A stretch of 64,000 nt of DNA from Xanthomonas rydalmerensis (GTDB taxonomy: Bacteria; Pseudomonadota; Gammaproteobacteria; Xanthomonadales; Xanthomonadaceae), in contig NZ_CP126170.1 of the NCBI RefSeq assembly GCF_033170385.1, positions 1,202,001 to 1,266,000 on the forward strand. Reading direction: 5' to 3'. The notes under the pieces are model-generated. The model was not told the origin of the DNA. It did not search any database and saw only the letters and a program-made list of their open reading frames with translations. Below are positions 60,107 through 64,000 of the stretch, one piece after another (position 1 is the stretch's first letter; each line of letters begins with the position of its first letter). The position numbers and the translations under genes are program-made.

Positions 60107-62161
60107 ATGTTCCGCTTTTCTGCCATGCCGCCCGTGGCGGCGTGCTGCTGCGTGTGCCTCGCAGCGGTCGCGCCCGCCCATGCCGCCGATGCGCCACCGG
60201 GCGCCGCCGGCGATTCCGTGCTCACCCTGGGCAAGGTCCAGGCCACCTCACCGCTGGCCGCCGGTTCCAACGCGCGCAGCGTGTTCAGTTCCGTCGACAT
60301 CCTCGGCGGCGACCTGCTGCAGGACCAGCACGTGGACTACAGCTGGGAACTGCTGATGCGCGCGCCCGGCGTGCAGGTGACCCAATTCAAGATGGGCACC
60401 GACGCCGGGCGTTTTTCCTTCCGCGGCTTCAACGGCGAAGGCCGGGTCAATGCGGTCAAGTTGCTGATCGACGGCGTGCCCAGCAACGACAATGCCGGCG
60501 CCATGCCGTACCTGGATGCGGTGTTCCCGCTGGACATCGCCGCGATCGAGATCGTGCGCGGCACCAACGACCCGCGCTACGGCCTGGACGCGATCGCCGG
60601 CAGCGTCGACGTGCTGACCCGCAGCGGCGGCAACGACGGCCGCGCCAGCGTCACCGTCGGCAGCTTCGGCACCCGCGAGGTGCAGGCGACGCAGGGCATC
60701 GAGCGTGGCGCCTGGAGCCAGAACTATTTCGCCGCCTGGCGCGACAGCGACGGCTACCGCGACCACGCCGACGCACGCAAGCACGCGTTCTCCGGCAAAT
60801 GGTTCTATACCGATCCGGACGGGCGCTGGCGCGCCGGGCTCAGCGCGCGGGACTACCGCAACACGGCGTTGGAGGCGGGCTATCTCGACTACGCCACCGC
60901 GCAGCGCGCCCCGCGCAGTTCCCCCGACTACGCGCGCGACGACCGCAGCCAACGCCACACCACGCAGCTGTCGCTGCACCTGGACGCGCGTCTGGCCGAC
61001 AGCGTGCAGGGCAGCGCCAAGGCGTACTGGAACCGCTACGACAACCAGCGCTGGGTGCGCTTCACCGCCGCCGGCGCGCAGCAGGAGCGCGACACCGACG
61101 AGCGCCAGCGCGGCGTGCTGGCCAAGCTCAACTGGCGCCCGGCGCTGGCCCGCGTCGACGCCTTCGCGCTGGAGGGCGGGGTCGATGCGCAGTGGCAGGA
61201 CAACATCTCGCAGCGCTACCGCACGGTGGCGCGCGTGCGCACCGCGCCGCTGCGCGACTGGGACTTCGATCTGCACACCGAAGGCGCCTACGTGCAGGCG
61301 GTGCTGCGCCCGACCGCGCGCCTGCAGCTGGTCCCTGGCTACCGGGTGGATCGGGTGGGCGGGCAGTTCCGCGATGTCGCCAGCGGCGCGCGCTATCCCA
61401 CCTACGCCTACGGCACGATCCGCCAACCCAAGTTCAGCGCGGTGTATGCGCTGACCGCGCAGGCCAGCCTGTACGCCAACATCGGCCGCACCTTCCAGAT
61501 CGGCAGCGGCAACGGCGCCTATCGCACCCAGGCAGGCAACCTGGCGCCCTCGTTCAACGATGGCTGGGAGACCGGCCTCAAGTTCGCCGGCGCCCAGCAG
61601 CGCTGGGACGCGCGCGTGGCTTACTGGGAGCAGCGCGCCTCCGACGAAGTGGCGACCATCCTGGGCGTGAACGGCAGTGTCGGCACCGGCGAGGTCGGCA
61701 ACGTCGGCAAGACCCTGCGCCGCGGCTGGGACGCGCAACTGAACCTGCGTCCGGACGAACGCTGGACGCTGTGGCTGGCGTACTCGCGGCAACGCGCGCT
61801 GATCGTCACGCCGGACCCGAGTGCGCCTGACACACGCGGCAAGGAGATCGAGAACGTGCCGCACTATCTTGCGACGGCGGGCATCGACTGGCAGGCCACG
61901 CCGCGGCTGACGCTGTCGGCCTGGGGCAATGCGCAGGGCGACTACTACGTGGAGCGCAGCAACACCTTGGGCCGCTACGGCGGCTACGCGCTGGCCAATC
62001 TCGGTGCGACCTGGCGCTGGCGCGCGCAGCGCGAACTGTCGCTGCAACTGAAGAACCTGACCGATCGGCACTACGTCTACGCCTGGTACGACAGCGGGTC
62101 CTCCGGCTACTCGCCCGGCGACGGCCGCGCGCTGTACGCCACGCTGAGCTGGGGTTGGTGA
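60107..62161 (+). CDS. TonB-dependent receptor of the DUF2946-PepSY operon
   Basis: A 684-residue outer-membrane receptor: signal peptide (AACCCVCLAAVAPAHA), plug domain (about 40-165: GRFSFRGFNGEGRVNAVKLLIDG, IEIVRGTNDPRYGLDAIAGSVD) and a beta-barrel ending YATLSWGW. The plug shows the pattern of siderophore or metal-complex receptors. DUF2946 upstream and PepSY downstream (TGATG overlap) point to uptake of copper or a metal chelate whose metal is reduced by the PepSY protein. The barrel is rather short but complete. ATG 60107 begins the signal peptide. Confidence 0.92.
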   Translation: MFRFSAMPPVAACCCVCLAAVAPAHAADAPPGAAGDSVLTLGKVQATSPLAAGSNARSVFSSVDILGGDLLQDQHVDYSWELLMRAPGVQVTQFKMGTDAGRFSFRGFNGEGRVNAVKLLIDGVPSNDNAGAMPYLDAVFPLDIAAIEIVRGTNDPRYGLDAIAGSVDVLTRSGGNDGRASVTVGSFGTREVQATQGIERGAWSQNYFAAWRDSDGYRDHADARKHAFSGKWFYTDPDGRWRAGLSARDYRNTALEAGYLDYATAQRAPRSSPDYARDDRSQRHTTQLSLHLDARLADSVQGSAKAYWNRYDNQRWVRFTAAGAQQERDTDERQRGVLAKLNWRPALARVDAFALEGGVDAQWQDNISQRYRTVARVRTAPLRDWDFDLHTEGAYVQAVLRPTARLQLVPGYRVDRVGGQFRDVASGARYPTYAYGTIRQPKFSAVYALTAQASLYANIGRTFQIGSGNGAYRTQAGNLAPSFNDGWETGLKFAGAQQRWDARVAYWEQRASDEVATILGVNGSVGTGEVGNVGKTLRRGWDAQLNLRPDERWTLWLAYSRQRALIVTPDPSAPDTRGKEIENVPHYLATAGIDWQATPRLTLSAWGNAQGDYYVERSNTLGRYGGYALANLGATWRWRAQRELSLQLKNLTDRHYVYAWYDSGSSGYSPGDGRALYATLSWGW

Positions 62162-63594
62162 TGACCACGAAAGTCATCATCACCGAGGCGGCGCCGGCGC
62201 GCTTCTACCGCGCGGTGTGGCGCTGGCATTTCTATGCCGGCCTGCTGGTGCTGCCGCTGCTGGTCTGGCTGGCGCTGACCGGTGCGGCCTTCGTCTACCA
62301 GCAGCCGATCGACGGCTACTTCCACCGCGCGCTGAAGACCGTGCCGGTGCCGGAGCACGCGCAGTCGTTGGCACCGCAGCGGCTGCTGGATGCGGCCCTG
62401 GCCGCGCAACCGGGCCAGGCGCTGCGCTACACCACGCCGCTGCGGCGCGATGCCTCGGCGGAAGTGACCATCGCCACCGCCGATGGTCGCCACGCGGTCG
62501 TGTACGTGGATCCGTACCGGGCGCGTGTGCTGGGTCAGTTGCCCGAGCACGGCACCGTGGCCTGGACGATCCGCCGCCTGCACAGCCTCGACTACGTCGG
62601 CTGGTTCGCCAATGCGCTGATCGAGGTGGCGGCCGGCTGGGCGATCCTGCTGGTGCTTACCGGCGTGTACCTGTGGTGGCCGCGCGGTCGCCGCGGCGGC
62701 GTGAGCACGGTGCGCGGGCGGCCGGCGCAGCGCGTGTTCTGGCGCGATCTGCATGCGCTCACCGGCAGCGTGGTCGGTGCGCTGCTGCTGTTCCTGGCGC
62801 TGACCGGGATGCCGTGGTCGTGGTTCTGGGGCGCGCAGGTCAACCGCCTGGCCAATGGCCACCACTATGGCTATCCGTCCGGGCTGCGGGTGGATGTGCC
62901 GATGTCGACGCAGCGGCTGAGCGACAGCGAGGTGCCGGCGTGGTCGTTGCGGCAGGCGCGCCTGCCGCAATCGTCGCCGCCGGCCGCGGACCCGCATGCG
63001 GCGCACGGCGCGCACGATGGTCACGCCGAACACGGCGGCATGGCCGACATGCCGGACGCCGCGCCGGCGGCGGACGCGATCGGCCTGGATGCAGCGGTGG
63101 CGCGGTTCCAGGCGCGCGGCATCGCGCCGGGCTACAGCGTGGCGCTGCCGCGCGGCGTGCGCGGGGTCTATACCGCCTCGGTGTATCCGCCGGACCTGGC
63201 CCAGCAACGGGTGATCCATCTGGATCAGTACAGCGGCCAGGTGCTGCTGGACATGCGCTATGCCGACTACGGCCCGCTGGCCAAGACGCTGGAGTGGGGC
63301 ATCAACGTGCACCTCGGCCAGGAGTACGGCGTGCTCAACCAGCTCATCCTGATCGGCGCCTGCCTGGGCATCGTGCTGCTGTGTGTGAGCGCCGCGGTGA
63401 TGTGGTGGAAGCGGCGTCCGCAGGGCGGGCTCGGGGTGCCGCCGTTACCGGCGGATCGGCGCACCTTGCGCGGCGTGGTCGCGCTGCTGGCGCTGGGCGG
63501 GATGCTGTTCCCGCTGGTCGGCCTGTCCTTGCTGCTGATGCTGGCGCTGGACTGGGTGCTGGTGCTGCGGCGCGAGCCCGCGGTGGGGGCTTAG
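62161..63594 (+). CDS. PepSY-associated membrane protein (metal-chelate reductase type) with His-rich loop
   Basis: A 477-residue PepSY-TM protein with about five helices (near residues 22-45, 155-177, 203-222, 390-412 and 445-470). These proteins act with TonB receptors and are thought to reduce metal chelates in the periplasm. PepSY units follow the first helix (residues about 60-140) and recur around 320-370. A histidine-rich loop near residues 278-300 (HAAHGAHDGHAEHGGM) is an obvious metal-binding insertion. ATG 62161 overlaps the receptor stop, showing co-translation. No cofactor-binding domain beyond the membrane helices is seen. Confidence 0.88.
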   Translation: MTTKVIITEAAPARFYRAVWRWHFYAGLLVLPLLVWLALTGAAFVYQQPIDGYFHRALKTVPVPEHAQSLAPQRLLDAALAAQPGQALRYTTPLRRDASAEVTIATADGRHAVVYVDPYRARVLGQLPEHGTVAWTIRRLHSLDYVGWFANALIEVAAGWAILLVLTGVYLWWPRGRRGGVSTVRGRPAQRVFWRDLHALTGSVVGALLLFLALTGMPWSWFWGAQVNRLANGHHYGYPSGLRVDVPMSTQRLSDSEVPAWSLRQARLPQSSPPAADPHAAHGAHDGHAEHGGMADMPDAAPAADAIGLDAAVARFQARGIAPGYSVALPRGVRGVYTASVYPPDLAQQRVIHLDQYSGQVLLDMRYADYGPLAKTLEWGINVHLGQEYGVLNQLILIGACLGIVLLCVSAAVMWWKRRPQGGLGVPPLPADRRTLRGVVALLALGGMLFPLVGLSLLLMLALDWVLVLRREPAVGA

Positions 63595-63664
63595 GACATC
63601 GGGGTAGCAGCCCACTGTGATTCTGCGGCGATAGGCGAAGCCATCGGCGCATCCGACTTGGCTG

Positions 63665-63690
63665 CAGTCGGGACTGAAGTCCCTCCCACA
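63665..63690. repeat. Inverted copy of the GGGACTTCAGTCCC repeat
   Basis: CAGTCGGGACTGAAGTCCC followed by TCCCAC: the reverse complement of the repeat at 57343-57365. It lies in the intergenic region after the PepSY gene. Confidence 0.6.
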
Positions 63691-63751
63691 AGGAGGGATC
63701 AGTGGTCAGCGCTGGCGTCAGGACTTGCACAGCGGACACGGGGCCGCCCTT

Positions 63752-63819
63752 GTAGGAGCGGCTTCAGCCGCGACCGGGGGGCATCGGAACGCCCGGTCGC
63801 GGCTGAAGCCGCTCCTACA
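63752..63819. repeat. REP hairpin (GGCTTCAGCCGCG family)
   Basis: Perfect inverted arms with GGAGCGGCTTCAGCCGCGACC on the left and its complement on the right; the inner spacer itself contains CCGGGC-type symmetry. It sits between the convergent ends of the PepSY gene and cysH. Confidence 0.85.
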
Positions 63820-63854
63820 GTTCCTACAACAGGCCGGGCGCGTGCTGGAGCGCG

Positions 63855-64000
63855 TCACAGATCCTCGTGGATCCCGCACTCGCGCTTGAGCCCGAAGAAG
63901 CGGGTGTCTTCCTCGCGCATGCCCGGTTCCCAGCGGCGGGTGGTGTGGAAGTCGCCGATGGAGACGTAGCCCTGCTCCCACAGCGGGTGATAGGGCAGGT
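63855..64000 (-). CDS. cysH: Phosphoadenylyl-sulfate reductase CysH, C-terminal fragment
   Basis: The last 47 residues of a PAPS/APS reductase; the rest lies beyond the window. [21 protein letters not shown] and [19 protein letters not shown] match the conserved end, with the catalytic cysteine in the ECGIH motif. It reduces PAPS to sulfite in assimilatory sulfate reduction. Together with cysK, cysG and cysB at 52810-56125 it shows that this chromosome segment holds dispersed sulfur-assimilation genes. Confidence 0.93.
   Translation of the reverse strand, partial: LPYHPLWEQGYVSIGDFHTTRRWEPGMREEDTRFFGLKRECGIHEDL

Overview
The window reads as chromosomal DNA from a Xanthomonas-type gammaproteobacterium (Lysobacteraceae). 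The basis is the very high GC content with strong GC3 bias, the xanthomonad protein families (DUF802/DUF2894/DUF3348 operon, M56-TonB fusion, paired OmpW, BigR module, divergent cysG-cysB) and several intergenic repeat families typical of this group. No prophage, integron, intact insertion sequence, CRISPR array, rRNA or tRNA gene was seen. This is core chromosome with scattered repeats rather than an island.

Layout from left to right. 1-3879: end of a Bat (aerotolerance-type) operon, batA (partial), a batB/batC fusion and batD. 4299-7828: a dicarboxylate/glutamate symporter and transketolase, separated by repeat elements. 8023-12625 (minus): a four-gene operon, DUF3348, DUF802, MotB/OmpA and DUF2894, that looks like an ion-driven stator with a long cytoplasmic tail. 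It is the best candidate here for an undescribed system. 12852-19028 (minus): TonB-dependent receptor, PI-PLC-like enzyme, acetyl-CoA hydrolase/transferase. 19275-21668 (plus): BlaI-type repressor, M56-TonB fusion and TonB-like lipoprotein behind a promoter with two clear operators. 21794-25052 (minus): flavin reductase, modCBA and a small molybdopterin-fold protein. 25071-32164: a sulfide/persulfide divergon, with MBL persulfide dioxygenase-like protein, BigR-like ArsR repressor and rhodanese on the minus strand, and RND efflux pump, OsmC and thioredoxin 2 on the plus strand. 32256-34702 (minus): S1/P1 nuclease and two OmpW paralogues.

34863-48661 carries central carbon metabolism on the plus strand (gapA, pgk, a HAD phosphatase, pyk, fba), interleaved with a BamE-like secreted protein, a soluble chemoreceptor-like protein, a DUF2339/DUF3999 pair and an HD-GYP protein. 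Transketolase lies upstream on the same strand. 48811-52772 is a mixed region: a response-regulator remnant, a macrodomain deacetylase, an L7/L12-like membrane protein, an isoprenylcysteine methyltransferase-like protein, a nucleoside hydrolase and a TPR protein. 52810-56125 is a cysteine regulon segment (cysK, a shortened cysG, divergent cysB). The last bases hold the 3' end of cysH, so sulfur assimilation brackets this segment. 56652-59229 holds a LURP-one/scramblase-like protein, a GAF histidine kinase and arsC. 59635-63594 is a DUF2946, TonB receptor and PepSY operon, probably for a metal or metal complex.

Starts were chosen by homology register, overlap with the preceding stop (ATGA/GTGA junctions are common here) and visible Shine-Dalgarno sequences. 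Family names are from recognition of motifs and conserved order. No database search was run.
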